Positions 33,175 to 41,633 of a stretch of 64,000 nucleotides of DNA are shown here, one piece after another (the stretch's first letter is position 1; every line of letters begins with the position of its first letter). The stretch comes from Actinomycetes bacterium. GTDB lineage: Bacteria; Actinomycetota; Actinomycetes; Propionibacteriales; Nocardioidaceae. A model generated the notes under the pieces. That model saw only the letters and a list, made by a program, of their open reading frames with translations. It made no database searches and was not told the origin of the DNA. Position numbers and translations under genes: made by a program. The stretch is taken from NCBI GenBank assembly GCA_023460975.1, contig JAEWOG010000099.1, positions 62,001-126,000 of the forward strand. The letters are read 5' to 3'.

Positions 33175-33813
33175 GTGGCGACTGCAACTGCGATTCCGGC
33201 ATCCCGACTCCACGGGAACCATGACCGGCCCAACATGGTCAGCGTAGGAACGATCATCTGGCTTGCGAGCGAGTTGATGTTCTTCGCGGCCCTGTTCGCG
33301 GCCTACTTCACGATCCGCTCCGTGAGCCCCGAACTGTGGGCACAGGAGACCGCGAAGCTCAACATCCCGTTCTCCACGGTGAACACCCTGATCCTCGTCT
33401 CCTCCTCGGTGACGTGCCAGATGGGTGTCTTCGCGGCGGAGCACGGGCGCGTCGGCCGGACCGGCTCCCTGCTCAACATCAAGGGCTGGGGCCTGCGTGA
33501 GTGGTTCATCCTCACGTACGTCCTCGGCGCGATCTTCATCGGCGGCCAGGCTCTGGAGTACGCCGAGCTCATCCACCACGGCGTGACGATCCCGAGCTCC
33601 GCGTACGGCTCGATGTTCTACCTGACCACCGGCTTCCACGGCCTTCACGTGACCGGCGGCCTCATCGCCTTCCTCTTCGTTCTCGGCCGCACGTACGTGG
33701 CCCGCCGGTTCACGCACGAACAGGCCGTGAGCGCAATCGTCACCTCGTACTACTGGCACTTCGTCGACGTGGTGTGGATCGGCCTGTTCGCGGCCATCTA
33801 CATCATCAAGTAG
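33175..33813 (+). CDS. ctaE: Cytochrome c oxidase subunit III
   Basis: The 212-residue protein has five membrane helices and the subunit III motifs GTIIWLASELMFFAALFAAYF, TGFHGLHVTGGLIAFLFV and YYWHFVDVVWIGLFAAIYIIK. It packs against subunit I of the aa3 oxidase. Start is set at GTG 33175, directly behind a -10 box; ATG 33166 in the same frame would overlap that box and is less likely. It heads the ctaE-qcrC-qcrA-qcrB operon that encodes parts of the bcc-aa3 supercomplex. Confidence 0.95.
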   Translation: MATATAIPASRLHGNHDRPNMVSVGTIIWLASELMFFAALFAAYFTIRSVSPELWAQETAKLNIPFSTVNTLILVSSSVTCQMGVFAAEHGRVGRTGSLLNIKGWGLREWFILTYVLGAIFIGGQALEYAELIHHGVTIPSSAYGSMFYLTTGFHGLHVTGGLIAFLFVLGRTYVARRFTHEQAVSAIVTSYYWHFVDVVWIGLFAAIYIIK

Positions 33814-33843
33814 TCCCCCGCCCGGATCTGACAAGGACTCAAT

Positions 33844-34716
33844 GTGCGTTTCCTGAACCGCTCCGCCGGTCGCCTTTCCAGGCACCGCCGGGGCCCCCTT
33901 GCCGGTCTGGCCGTGCTCCTGCTCGGCCTGCTCCTCACCGGCGGCCTGTTCACGGCCTTCCAGCCTGCTCAGGCCCAGCAGCGGGCCAGTGACACCGAGT
34001 TGGTCGAGCAGGGACGGCAGCTGTTCCTCGTGGGCTGCTCGTTCTGCCACGGCACCAACGGAGAGGGTGTCCTGAGCACCCGCGACGGCAAGCAGTTGGG
34101 CCCCTCCCTCGTGGGCGTGGGCGCTGCCGCGGCCGACTTCCAGCTCGAGACGGGTCGCATGCCGATGGCTCGCCCCGGCGTGCAGGCCACCCGCAAGAAG
34201 ACCGTCTACAACGAGGACGAGATCGCTGCGATCGCCGCGTACATCGCCTCGCTGGGCCCCGGTCCCGCGATCCCGGACGCCAGCGACTACTCGATCGACG
34301 GGCTGTCGGCCGAGGAGCGCCAGGAGGCCATCTCCCGCGGCGGTCAGATCTTCCTGACCAACTGCACCGCCTGCCACAACTACAACGGCAAGAGCGGCGC
34401 CATGCCGCGCGGTGGCTTCGCGCCCAACATCACCAAGGTGGACCCGAAGCACATCTACCAGGCCATGCTCACCGGGCCGCAGACGATGCCGAACTTCAGC
34501 AACGGCAACCTCAGCCCTGACGAGAAGCGCGACGTCATCGCGTACCTGACCAGCCTCAACGAGGCGCCCGAGTTCGGCGGATTCACCCTCGGCGGGCTCG
34601 GACCGGTCTCGGAGGGCCTGTTCGGCTGGATCATCGGCATCGGCGGTCTCGTCGGCGTCGCGGTCTGGATCGCCTCGCACACCACTCGCAGCTCCAAGAA
34701 CAAGGCGGAAGCGTGA
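33844..34716 (+). CDS. qcrC: Diheme cytochrome c subunit of the bcc complex
   Basis: The 290-residue protein has an N-terminal membrane helix or signal (about 22-45), two haem c sites CSFCH (about 62-66) and CTACH (about 176-180) and a C-terminal helix (about 258-278). The two haems pass electrons straight to the CuA site of aa3 oxidase, replacing a soluble cytochrome c in actinobacteria. Start GTG 33844. The stop overlaps the start of qcrA (GTGA). Confidence 0.96.
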   Translation: MRFLNRSAGRLSRHRRGPLAGLAVLLLGLLLTGGLFTAFQPAQAQQRASDTELVEQGRQLFLVGCSFCHGTNGEGVLSTRDGKQLGPSLVGVGAAAADFQLETGRMPMARPGVQATRKKTVYNEDEIAAIAAYIASLGPGPAIPDASDYSIDGLSAEERQEAISRGGQIFLTNCTACHNYNGKSGAMPRGGFAPNITKVDPKHIYQAMLTGPQTMPNFSNGNLSPDEKRDVIAYLTSLNEAPEFGGFTLGGLGPVSEGLFGWIIGIGGLVGVAVWIASHTTRSSKNKAEA

Positions 34717-35765
34717 CCGACAACCACTCGCACGACATCGTGCCCGCCCCGGAGGCGGAACCGATCCCGGACCCGGGCCTGCCCGCACACACGTGGCGCC
34801 CGACCGACGTCGACGACAAGGCGGAGAAGCGCGCCGAGCGCCAGGTCGCAGCAATGTTCCTGCTGTCGATCGTCTTCGGTGTGCTGTTCGTGGTCTCCTA
34901 CTTCACCTTCGACATCGGTGACGACTGGGACACCTTCGCCGGCTTCGGCGCCTCGACCGTGTTCCTCGGCGTGACCATGGGCATCATGCTGCTGCTCATC
35001 GGCATCGGCATCATCCACTGGGCGCGCAAGCTCATGGGTGACCACGAGATCGTTGAGATGCGCCACTCGGCCAGCAGCACCGACGAGGACCGCGTCGACG
35101 CGGTCGCCGCGCTGCAGGCTGGCGCGGAGGAGTCGGGCATCGGCCGACGCCCCCTGGTCCGCAACACGCTCTTCGGCGCGGTGGGCTTCAGCCTCATCCC
35201 CGCTGTCGTCCTCCTGCGTGACCTCGGCCCCCTGCCGGGCGACGCTCTGGCGCACACTGTGTGGCGCAAGGGCATGCGTCTGGTCCGCGACGTCGTCGGG
35301 ACGCCCATCCGCCCCTCCGACATCGAGCTCGGCGACCTGATCAACGCCGCACCTGAGGCCCTCTTCCCGACGGAGGAGAACGGCTACCCGGACCTCGGCC
35401 ACGGCGCCAAGTTCCAGGCCGAGAAGGCCAAGGGCGCGATCATCGTGGTCCGCATGGAGCCCAAGGAGATCACCCACGGCGAAAACCGTGAGAACTGGTC
35501 GGTCGACGGCATCCTCTGCTATTCGAAGATCTGCACCCACGTGGGTTGCCCGATCTCCCTGTACGAGCGCACCACGCACCACGTGCTGTGCCCGTGCCAC
35601 CAGTCGACGTTCGACCTCGCCGACTCGGCGAAGGTCGTGTTCGGCCCGGCTGCTCGCCCGCTCCCCCAGTTGCCGCTGGCGGTGGACGAGGACGGCTACC
35701 TGATCGCCCAGAGCGACTTCAACGAGCCCATCGGGGCCAGTTTTTGGGAGCGTGAGAAGCTGTGA
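34713..35765 (+). CDS. qcrA: Rieske iron-sulfur subunit of the bcc complex
   Basis: The 350-residue protein has three membrane helices (about 48-68, 80-105 and 148-170) and a C-terminal Rieske domain with CTHVGC and CPCHQS, the Cys-His and Cys-His ligands of the [2Fe-2S] cluster. Three helices instead of one are typical of actinobacterial QcrA. It transfers electrons from quinol to cytochrome c1-type haem. Start GTG 34713 overlaps qcrC; its stop overlaps the start of qcrB. Confidence 0.96.
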   Translation: MTDNHSHDIVPAPEAEPIPDPGLPAHTWRPTDVDDKAEKRAERQVAAMFLLSIVFGVLFVVSYFTFDIGDDWDTFAGFGASTVFLGVTMGIMLLLIGIGIIHWARKLMGDHEIVEMRHSASSTDEDRVDAVAALQAGAEESGIGRRPLVRNTLFGAVGFSLIPAVVLLRDLGPLPGDALAHTVWRKGMRLVRDVVGTPIRPSDIELGDLINAAPEALFPTEENGYPDLGHGAKFQAEKAKGAIIVVRMEPKEITHGENRENWSVDGILCYSKICTHVGCPISLYERTTHHVLCPCHQSTFDLADSAKVVFGPAARPLPQLPLAVDEDGYLIAQSDFNEPIGASFWEREKL

Positions 35766-37459
35766 GCGTCGACACCCAGCGCGTCGCCGACACCAATGGC
35801 GGCAAGCCCGCCACCGCGTCCGCGCCGTCCAAGGCCGGCAGCCTTGCTGCGTGGGCCGATGACCGCCTCGGTCTGGGCGCGGTCGTCAAGAAGAACATCC
35901 GCAAGGTGTTCCCGGACCACTGGTCCTTCATGCTCGGCGAGATCGCTCTGTGGAGCTTCGTCGTCCTGCTGCTCACCGGTGTGTTCCTGACGCTGTGGTT
36001 CGTGCCCAGCATGGGTCACATCACGTACGAAGGCTCGTACGAGCAGCTGCGCGGCATCGGAATGTCGGAGGCCATGGCCTCCACGCTGCACATCTCGTTC
36101 GACGTGCGCGGCGGCCTCCTGATGCGCCAGATGCACCACTGGGCGGCCATGATCTTCGTCGCCTCGATGATGGTGCACATGATGCGCGTCGCCTTCACGG
36201 GCGCGTACCGCAAGCCGCGTGAGCTCAACTGGGTGATCGGCTGCCTGCTGCTCTTCCTGGGCACCGTCGAGGGCTTCACGGGCTACTCGCTTCCTGACGA
36301 CCTGCTCTCGGGCACGGGTGTTCGTGCAGCGGACGGCTTCATGAAGGCCAGCCCGGTGGTCGGCTCGTACATGTCGTTCTTCATCTTCGGCGGCGAGTTC
36401 CCCGGCGAGTCGATCATCCCCCGCTTCTACATCGCGCACGTGCTCCTGCTGCCCGGACTCATCCTGGCGCTGGTCGCGGCCCACATGCTGCTGCTCGTCT
36501 TCCACAAGCACACGCAGTGGCCTGGCCCCGGTCGTACGAACGAGAACGTCGTGGGTTACCCGATGCTTCCCGTCTACATGGCCAAGGCCGGCGGCTTCTT
36601 CTTCATCGTGTTCGGCGCGATCGCCCTGATGGGTGGTCTCATGACCATCAACCCGGTGTGGAAGTACGGCCCGTACGACCCGACCAAGGTGACCGCAGGC
36701 GCCCAGCCTGACTGGTACATGGGTTGGCCCGATGGCGCACTGCGCATCATCCCCGGCTGGGAGTCGGTGATCGGCGGCTACACGATCTCGTGGAACGTCA
36801 TGATCCCGATCCTCATCCTGCCCATCGTGGCGCTGATCGTGCTGATCCTCATGCCGTTCATCGAGGGCTGGATCACGGGCGACAAGCGGGAGCACCACCT
36901 GCTCCAGCGTCCGCGCAACGCTCCGACCCGCACCGCCATCATGGTGGCGCTGATGACCTGGTACGGCATCCTCTGGGCCGCCGGCGGAAACGACATCCTC
37001 GCGGTGCGCTTCCACATGAGCATCAACCAGATCACGTACATCTTCCGGGTCCTGGTCTTCGTCGGCCCCGTCATCGCCTTCATCATCGCGCGTCGCTGGT
37101 GCATCTCGCTCCAGCGTCACGACAACGAGAAGTTGCTGCACGGCTACGAGACCGGCATCATCATGCGCTCGCCGGAGGGCGAGTACACGGAGCGTCACCT
37201 GCCCCTCCCGGTCGGGAAGCAGTACGCGCTCACCGCGCGTGACCGCGACGAGATCTACGAGGGCGCAGGAGATGCCGACGCCAACGGCGTGGCGGCCCCG
37301 TCGTCCCGCAAGGACCGACTCCGCGCGCGCCTGTCGAAGTGGTTCTTCCAGCACAACGTGCAGAAGCCCACGGCCGAGGAGCTCGAGGCCGCTCACCACC
37401 ACGGCGACCACGATGCCGTCGAGGGCGAGGAGCACCAGGAGCTCGACGCCAAGCACTGA
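35762..37459 (+). CDS. qcrB: Cytochrome b subunit of the bcc complex
   Basis: The 565-residue protein has eight or more membrane helices with the paired haem-binding His of HISFDVRGG/MHHWAAMIFVASMMVHMMR and YIAHVLLLPGLILALVAAHMLLLVFHKH (quoted in parts), and PDWYMGWPDGALR near the quinol site (the PEWY-like loop). The C-terminal 140 residues are hydrophilic and His/Glu rich, as usual in actinobacterial QcrB. It oxidises menaquinol at the membrane. Start GTG 35762. A strong hairpin follows. Confidence 0.96.
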   Translation: MSVDTQRVADTNGGKPATASAPSKAGSLAAWADDRLGLGAVVKKNIRKVFPDHWSFMLGEIALWSFVVLLLTGVFLTLWFVPSMGHITYEGSYEQLRGIGMSEAMASTLHISFDVRGGLLMRQMHHWAAMIFVASMMVHMMRVAFTGAYRKPRELNWVIGCLLLFLGTVEGFTGYSLPDDLLSGTGVRAADGFMKASPVVGSYMSFFIFGGEFPGESIIPRFYIAHVLLLPGLILALVAAHMLLLVFHKHTQWPGPGRTNENVVGYPMLPVYMAKAGGFFFIVFGAIALMGGLMTINPVWKYGPYDPTKVTAGAQPDWYMGWPDGALRIIPGWESVIGGYTISWNVMIPILILPIVALIVLILMPFIEGWITGDKREHHLLQRPRNAPTRTAIMVALMTWYGILWAAGGNDILAVRFHMSINQITYIFRVLVFVGPVIAFIIARRWCISLQRHDNEKLLHGYETGIIMRSPEGEYTERHLPLPVGKQYALTARDRDEIYEGAGDADANGVAAPSSRKDRLRARLSKWFFQHNVQKPTAEELEAAHHHGDHDAVEGEEHQELDAKH

Positions 37460-37475
37460 GGCACCTGCACCACCA

Positions 37476-37510
37476 CGAACGGCCCCGAAACTTCGGTTCG
37501 GGGCCGTTCG
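37476..37510 (+). terminator. Hairpin terminator of ctaE-qcrCAB
   Basis: CGAACGGCCCCGAA, a 7-base loop ACTTCGG, TTCGGGGCCGTTCG: 14 perfect pairs starting 17 bp after the qcrB stop. Confidence 0.88.
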
Positions 37511-38235
37511 TGCGTCAGAACGGCGCCTGAGGCCCTCCTGACGCCACTCTGGGGTGCCGTGGCCCTGCCCCGGCGTCACAAAGGTGGCGGATGAGCCCGC
37601 TCCCCCGCCTCAGAGCCTTGGAGGGTCGACGACTGTGGCATGCCGACGAAGCTGCAGTCAGGACCGCGACGGGCAGGGGCAGCCGGTTGTCGGTGCTTGC
37701 CCAGGTCACGTCGTCCCAGATCAACCAACTAGGCTCCAGACCCAACCGCTGGCCCAGCGGCCACACCGCCAGCAGCTGGTTCGGCGATTCCCTGGGGCGG
37801 GCTCTTGGGCGCCGGGAGCCCGCCGCACTGCGCAACTCCCCCGGCCAGCCGGGTCAGCCCGGCGCCCCGGGTCAGCCGGCCAGCCTGGTCAGCCGCTCTG
37901 ACGGATCCCCGGCCGGTGTACGGACCGCAACTGGCGGGATTGCTGGCCGAGCGATGTGCGGCCTCGGTCCCGTCGAACGGATTCGGCGATCTCCGTCATC
38001 GGCGTGTCTGGCGTCGTGACCAGCGAATGGTCGCACCCCCGAACTGAAGCGCGTACGCCACGCCGCCGGCGACCCCTCGTACTCGGAGGCCGTCTCAAGC
38101 ACCCCCATTCCTCGTCCCCGCGCCACCGCCTGCCGGTGCCCACATCACGCGGCATCGCGCCGCGGAGCGCGTCGGAGGGCACGACCCCTGGAGCGAGGAC
38201 GACGTACGGCCTGATTGCTGCCCGCCCTCGAGCGC

Positions 38236-38326
38236 GGGCCGGGGCGACAGCGGCCGGGGCGACAGCGGGCCGGGGCGACAGCGGGCGGGGCGACAGCGGG
38301 CCGGGGCGACAGCGGGCGGGGCGACT
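38236..38326. repeat. Minisatellite of 15-16-bp units
   Basis: Five full units and part of a sixth: GGGCCGGGGCGACAGC alternates with shorter GGGCGGGGCGACAGC, ending in GGGCGGGGCGACTC. Unit boundaries are at 38236, 38252, 38267, 38283, 38298 and 38314. Confidence 0.88.
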
Positions 38327-38383
38327 CACCGGCACGGGGAGTGAACACCCGTGCTGGAAGCAGCGCGGACCTCATGGGCGTGT

Positions 38384-38423
38384 CCTGAACTTCTGGTGGT
38401 GTGCACACCCCTAGAAGTTCAGG
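38384..38423. repeat. Near-perfect 40-bp dyad
   Basis: Outer arms CCTGAACTTCT (38384-38394) and AGAAGTTCAGG (38413-38423) share a centre with the inner palindrome GGTGTGCACACC (38398-38409). Only two position pairs break the symmetry. Confidence 0.85.
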
Positions 38424-38448
38424 TTCCCCCGCAGAAGCGGGGGAACCT
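38421..38448. repeat. 12-bp hairpin with AGAA loop next to the dyad
   Basis: AGGTTCCCCCGC, AGAA, GCGGGGGAACCT. Its first 3 bases are the last 3 of the 40-bp dyad, so both cannot be fully folded at once. Confidence 0.85.
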
Positions 38449-38491
38449 GAGGCACCTGAGGGACCTGAGGCCATACGAAGGGTGAAATGCA

Positions 38492-38525
38492 GCAGGGGCG
38501 CCGTCCGGATGGACGGCGCCCCTGC
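38492..38525 (-). terminator. Hairpin terminator of ctaC-ctaD-ctaF
   Basis: GCAGGGGCGCCGTCC, ATCC loop (minus strand), GGACGGCGCCCCTGC, 15 perfect pairs, 16 bp after the ctaF stop on the minus strand. Confidence 0.85.
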
Positions 38526-38540
38526 GGGCGGGGAAGACGC

Positions 38541-38939
38541 TCAGTGAGCGTGCTCTCCGCGGTAGTACTCAAACACCCAGCCGATCACGGCGAGGAAGCC
38601 GAAGACCATGCCGATGATCACGAGCCACCAGGCGCTCATGGCGACCGCGAAGGTGATCGTCGAGAACGTGATGGCGGCCCACAGCGGCCACCAGGAGTAG
38701 GGCGGGAAGAAGCCCAGCTCGCCGGCACCGTCCGCGATCTCCGCGTCGAGCAGGTCCTCCGGACGCGGCTCCATCTTCTTGGCGTGGAAGCCCAGGTAGA
38801 CGGTGATCATGAGGACCAGCAGAGCGGTCATCGCGAGCGCGGTCGTGCCGGCCCACTCCCCCGTCATCAGCCAGTAGAACGGCGCGATCAGGACGAAGAA
38901 GATCGCGGTGCTGCCAAAGACCCAAGTCTCGATCTTCAT
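38541..38939 (-). CDS. ctaF: Cytochrome c oxidase subunit IV (actinobacterial type)
   Basis: The 132-residue protein has four membrane helices in two pairs (about 8-28, 32-54, 88-105 and 107-125) and the typical start MKIETWVFGSTAIFFVLIAPFYWLMTGEW-like pattern seen here split across the first helix. The actinobacterial subunit IV is needed for stability of the aa3 oxidase. ATG 38939 overlaps the ctaD stop by 4 bp. Last gene of ctaC-ctaD-ctaF. Confidence 0.92.
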   Translation of the reverse strand: MKIETWVFGSTAIFFVLIAPFYWLMTGEWAGTTALAMTALLVLMITVYLGFHAKKMEPRPEDLLDAEIADGAGELGFFPPYSWWPLWAAITFSTITFAVAMSAWWLVIIGMVFGFLAVIGWVFEYYRGEHAH

Positions 38940-40630
38940 CGCTTGCCTCCCTGCGCGTCAACGGCGGCGTGCTCGGGGGTGGTGTCGACGCCCACGTCCA
39001 CCATCGAGATCTCCGGGTGGTGCAGGTCGAACGCCGGGGACTCCGAGCGGATCCGCGGAAGCGACTCGAAGTTGTGTCGCGGCGGCGGGCAGCTGGTGGC
39101 CCACTCGAGCGAGCGGCCCCAGCCCCACGGGTCGTCGACCTCGACCTTCGGCGCCTTGCGGGTGATGTAGACGTTCCAGAGGAACGGCAGCACCGACAAG
39201 CCGAGAAGGAACGAGCCCACGGTGGAGATCTGGTTGAGGGTGGTGAAGCCATCCTCGGGCAGGTAGTCCGCGTAGCGGCGCGGCATGCCTTCGACACCCA
39301 GCCAGTGCTGGATCAGGAAGGTCAGGTGGAAACCGATGAACAGGATCCAGAAGTGGATCTTGCCCAGCGTCTCGTTCAGCATCCGGCCGGTCATCTTGGG
39401 CCACCAGAAGTAGAAGCCCGCGAACATGGCGAACACCACCGTGCCGAAGACCACGTAGTGGAAGTGCGCCACCACGAAGTACGAGTCGGACACGTGGAAG
39501 TCCAGCGGCGGGCTGGCCAGGATGACGCCCGTCAGACCACCGAAGAGGAAGGTCGTCAGGAAGCCGATCGTCCACAGCATCGGGGTGTCGAACGAGATGG
39601 ACCCGCCCCACATTGTTCCGATCCAGTTGAAGAACTTCACGCCTGTTGGCACGGCGATCAGGAATGTCATGCCTGAGAAGAAGGGCAGGTTCACCGACCC
39701 AGTGACGAACATGTGGTGCGCCCAGACCGCGATCGACAGGATGGCGATGACCAGGGTCGCGCCCACCAGGCCGATGTAACCGAAGATCGGCTTGCGGCTG
39801 AACACCGGGAGGATCTCGGAGGCGATGCCGAAGAACGGCAGCGCGATGATGTAGACCTCGGGGTGGCCGAAGAACCAGAACAGGTGCTGCCACAGGATCG
39901 GACCGCCGTGCGACGGGTCGAACACGTGGGCTCCGAGGAGGCGGTCAGCCTCGAGCGAGAGCAGGGCACCACCCAGGATCGGGAAGGCCATCAGGACCAG
40001 GATCGACGTGATCAGCGTGTTCCACGTGAAGATCGACATCCGGAACATCGTCATGCCGGGCGCGCGCATGCAGATGATGGTGGTGATGAAGTTGACCGCA
40101 CCGAGGATGGTGCCGATACCGGCCATCCACAGACCCATGATCCACAGGTCGCCACCGACTCCTGGGCTGCGGACAGCGTTGGAGAGCGGGGCGTAGCCGA
40201 ACCATCCGAAGTCAGCTGCACCGTCGCGGGTCAGGAAGCCCGAGGCCGCGATCAGACCGCCGAAGAGGAACAGCCAGTAGCTGAACATGTTCAGGCGCGG
40301 GAACGCCACGTCGGGAGCACCGATGTGCAGCGGCATCAGCACGTTGGCGAAGCCGAAGAACAGCGGCGTCGCGAACAACAGCAGCATGATCGTGCCGTGC
40401 ATCGTGAACAGCTGGTTGTAGAACTGGTCGGTCACGACCTGCATGTCCGGGTAGGCCAGCTCCGTACGGATGATGAGAGCCATCAATCCGCCGAGCAGGA
40501 ACCACACGAACGAGGTGACCAGGTACATCTTGCCGATCAGCTTGTGATCGGTGGTGGTGAGCAGGCGTACGACCTGCTGACCAAGGGTCTTCGTGCCCTC
40601 ACCCTCGTGGGCGATCGTGGCGGCGCTCAC
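38936..40630 (-). CDS. ctaD: Cytochrome c oxidase subunit I
   Basis: The 564-residue protein has twelve predicted membrane helices and the haem-copper oxidase motifs: TMHGTIMLLLF (low-spin haem a His), FFGHPEVYI (Cu_B His and the Tyr cross-link), WAHHMF (two Cu_B His) and HFHYVVFG (haem a3/haem a His pair). It contains the oxygen-reducing centre of the aa3 oxidase. Normal length and no break. The stop of ctaC overlaps its GTG start at 40630. Confidence 0.96.
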   Translation of the reverse strand: MSAATIAHEGEGTKTLGQQVVRLLTTTDHKLIGKMYLVTSFVWFLLGGLMALIIRTELAYPDMQVVTDQFYNQLFTMHGTIMLLLFATPLFFGFANVLMPLHIGAPDVAFPRLNMFSYWLFLFGGLIAASGFLTRDGAADFGWFGYAPLSNAVRSPGVGGDLWIMGLWMAGIGTILGAVNFITTIICMRAPGMTMFRMSIFTWNTLITSILVLMAFPILGGALLSLEADRLLGAHVFDPSHGGPILWQHLFWFFGHPEVYIIALPFFGIASEILPVFSRKPIFGYIGLVGATLVIAILSIAVWAHHMFVTGSVNLPFFSGMTFLIAVPTGVKFFNWIGTMWGGSISFDTPMLWTIGFLTTFLFGGLTGVILASPPLDFHVSDSYFVVAHFHYVVFGTVVFAMFAGFYFWWPKMTGRMLNETLGKIHFWILFIGFHLTFLIQHWLGVEGMPRRYADYLPEDGFTTLNQISTVGSFLLGLSVLPFLWNVYITRKAPKVEVDDPWGWGRSLEWATSCPPPRHNFESLPRIRSESPAFDLHHPEISMVDVGVDTTPEHAAVDAQGGKR

Positions 40631-41526
40631 TCGTGAGCTCCTTCCTGGGTCTCAAGGCCGGGGACCGTGATGGAGTCGGAGCCGCCCAGCAGCGGGGTCG
40701 GGCTCGTCGGCAGGCTGGCGAGGTACTCGTCGTACTCGGCCTGCGACACGACCTCCACGTTGAAGAGCATGCGCGAGTGCGAGACGCCGCACAGCTCGTA
40801 GCACTTGCCTCGGAACGTGCCCTCACGGCTGGTGGTGACGTACAGGGAGTTGACCTGTCCGGGCACCACGTCGAGCTTGATGAGGAACTCCGGCACGCCG
40901 AAGCTGTGGATCACGTCCGGGGAGTGCAGGTTGAACCGGATCGTGGTGTCGACCGGAAGGACGAGCGTGGGGATGTCGCGCCCGGTGCCGGGAAGGGCGT
41001 AGGCGTACTCGTCGTAGGCGAACTCACCCTCCTCCGGGTCGTTGTGCGTGTTGTCGGGCTCACCGAGGCCGTGGTTGAACGTCCACGACCACTGTTGACC
41101 CACGACCTCCACGGTCATGTCCGGGTCGGCAGGCTTCTCGTTGACGACGCCCTCGACCTTCAGCGTCCAGAAGAAGAACACGACCACCATGAGGATCGGC
41201 GCGATCGTGTAGAAGACCTCGAGCGGCAGGTTGTACCGCGTCTGGACGGGGATCTCGTTCTCGTTGCGGCGGCGGTAGCGCCAGGCAGCGAAGAAGATCA
41301 GACCCCAGGTGATGACACCGACGGCCATCGCAGCCACCCAGGACCACTTCCACAGGTCGAAGGTCGCCGGAGCCTGCGTGGTAGCGGGCTCGGGCATGGC
41401 CAGACGGCCGATCTGGTCCTTGTCGGCTTGCGAGCAGGCACCCAGCAGCAGCAAGGTCCCGCCCATCAGCGCAATGGCCGCCAGCCTCTTGGGCGCGGCG
41501 GAACGCTTGGGGAGTTGCAGACCCAC
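40627..41526 (-). CDS. ctaC: Cytochrome c oxidase subunit II
   Basis: The 299-residue protein has a lipoprotein signal (LLLLGACSQ, Cys near residue 30), two membrane helices (about 62-85 and 105-125) and a C-terminal CuA domain with CYELCGVSHSRM (C-x3-C-x3-H-x2-M). It takes electrons from QcrC. Start GTG 41526 is preceded by GAGAGAGAGG; an earlier in-frame start at 41616 adds 30 residues that come before the signal peptide and is unlikely. Confidence 0.94.
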   Translation of the reverse strand: MGLQLPKRSAAPKRLAAIALMGGTLLLLGACSQADKDQIGRLAMPEPATTQAPATFDLWKWSWVAAMAVGVITWGLIFFAAWRYRRRNENEIPVQTRYNLPLEVFYTIAPILMVVVFFFWTLKVEGVVNEKPADPDMTVEVVGQQWSWTFNHGLGEPDNTHNDPEEGEFAYDEYAYALPGTGRDIPTLVLPVDTTIRFNLHSPDVIHSFGVPEFLIKLDVVPGQVNSLYVTTSREGTFRGKCYELCGVSHSRMLFNVEVVSQAEYDEYLASLPTSPTPLLGGSDSITVPGLETQEGAHE

Positions 41527-41620
41527 GAACGAGCCTCTCTCTCGGTCTATCTCAACATCCCGAAGGGTATCCCCATTCGTTCTCGATGTGAGGGGCAGGG
41601 TCGTGTGTCTGGACATGGAC

Positions 41621-41626
41621 TAGGTT
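41621..41626 (+). promoter_or_regulatory. Putative -10 box of the desulfurase gene
   Basis: TAGGTT ends 7 bp before GTG 41634, fitting a leaderless start. Confidence 0.45.
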
Positions 41627-41633
41627 CGTACGC

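Larger units (their letters stand above)
37511..38491. other. Gene-free 1-kb gap with repeats and dyads between qcrB and ctaF
   Basis: No frame in either strand shows a recognisable protein or steady coding bias. It holds a minisatellite (38236-38326), a 40-bp dyad (38384-38423), a 12-bp hairpin (38421-38448) and a 9-bp-period triple repeat (38445-38470). Minus-strand sequence near 37600-37800 gives a peptide-like stretch (NQLLAVWPLGQRLGLEP) that may be gene debris. Confidence 0.6.

Noticed and set aside
37515..38126. Several frames of 80-150 residues in the qcrB-ctaF gap
   Set aside because: No family pattern, poor coding bias and no ribosome sites; at best gene debris.
38421..38448. Hairpin resembling a type I-E CRISPR repeat (GTTCCCCCGC...GCGGGGGAAC)
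   Set aside because: Only one copy, fully symmetric, no spacers and no cas genes.
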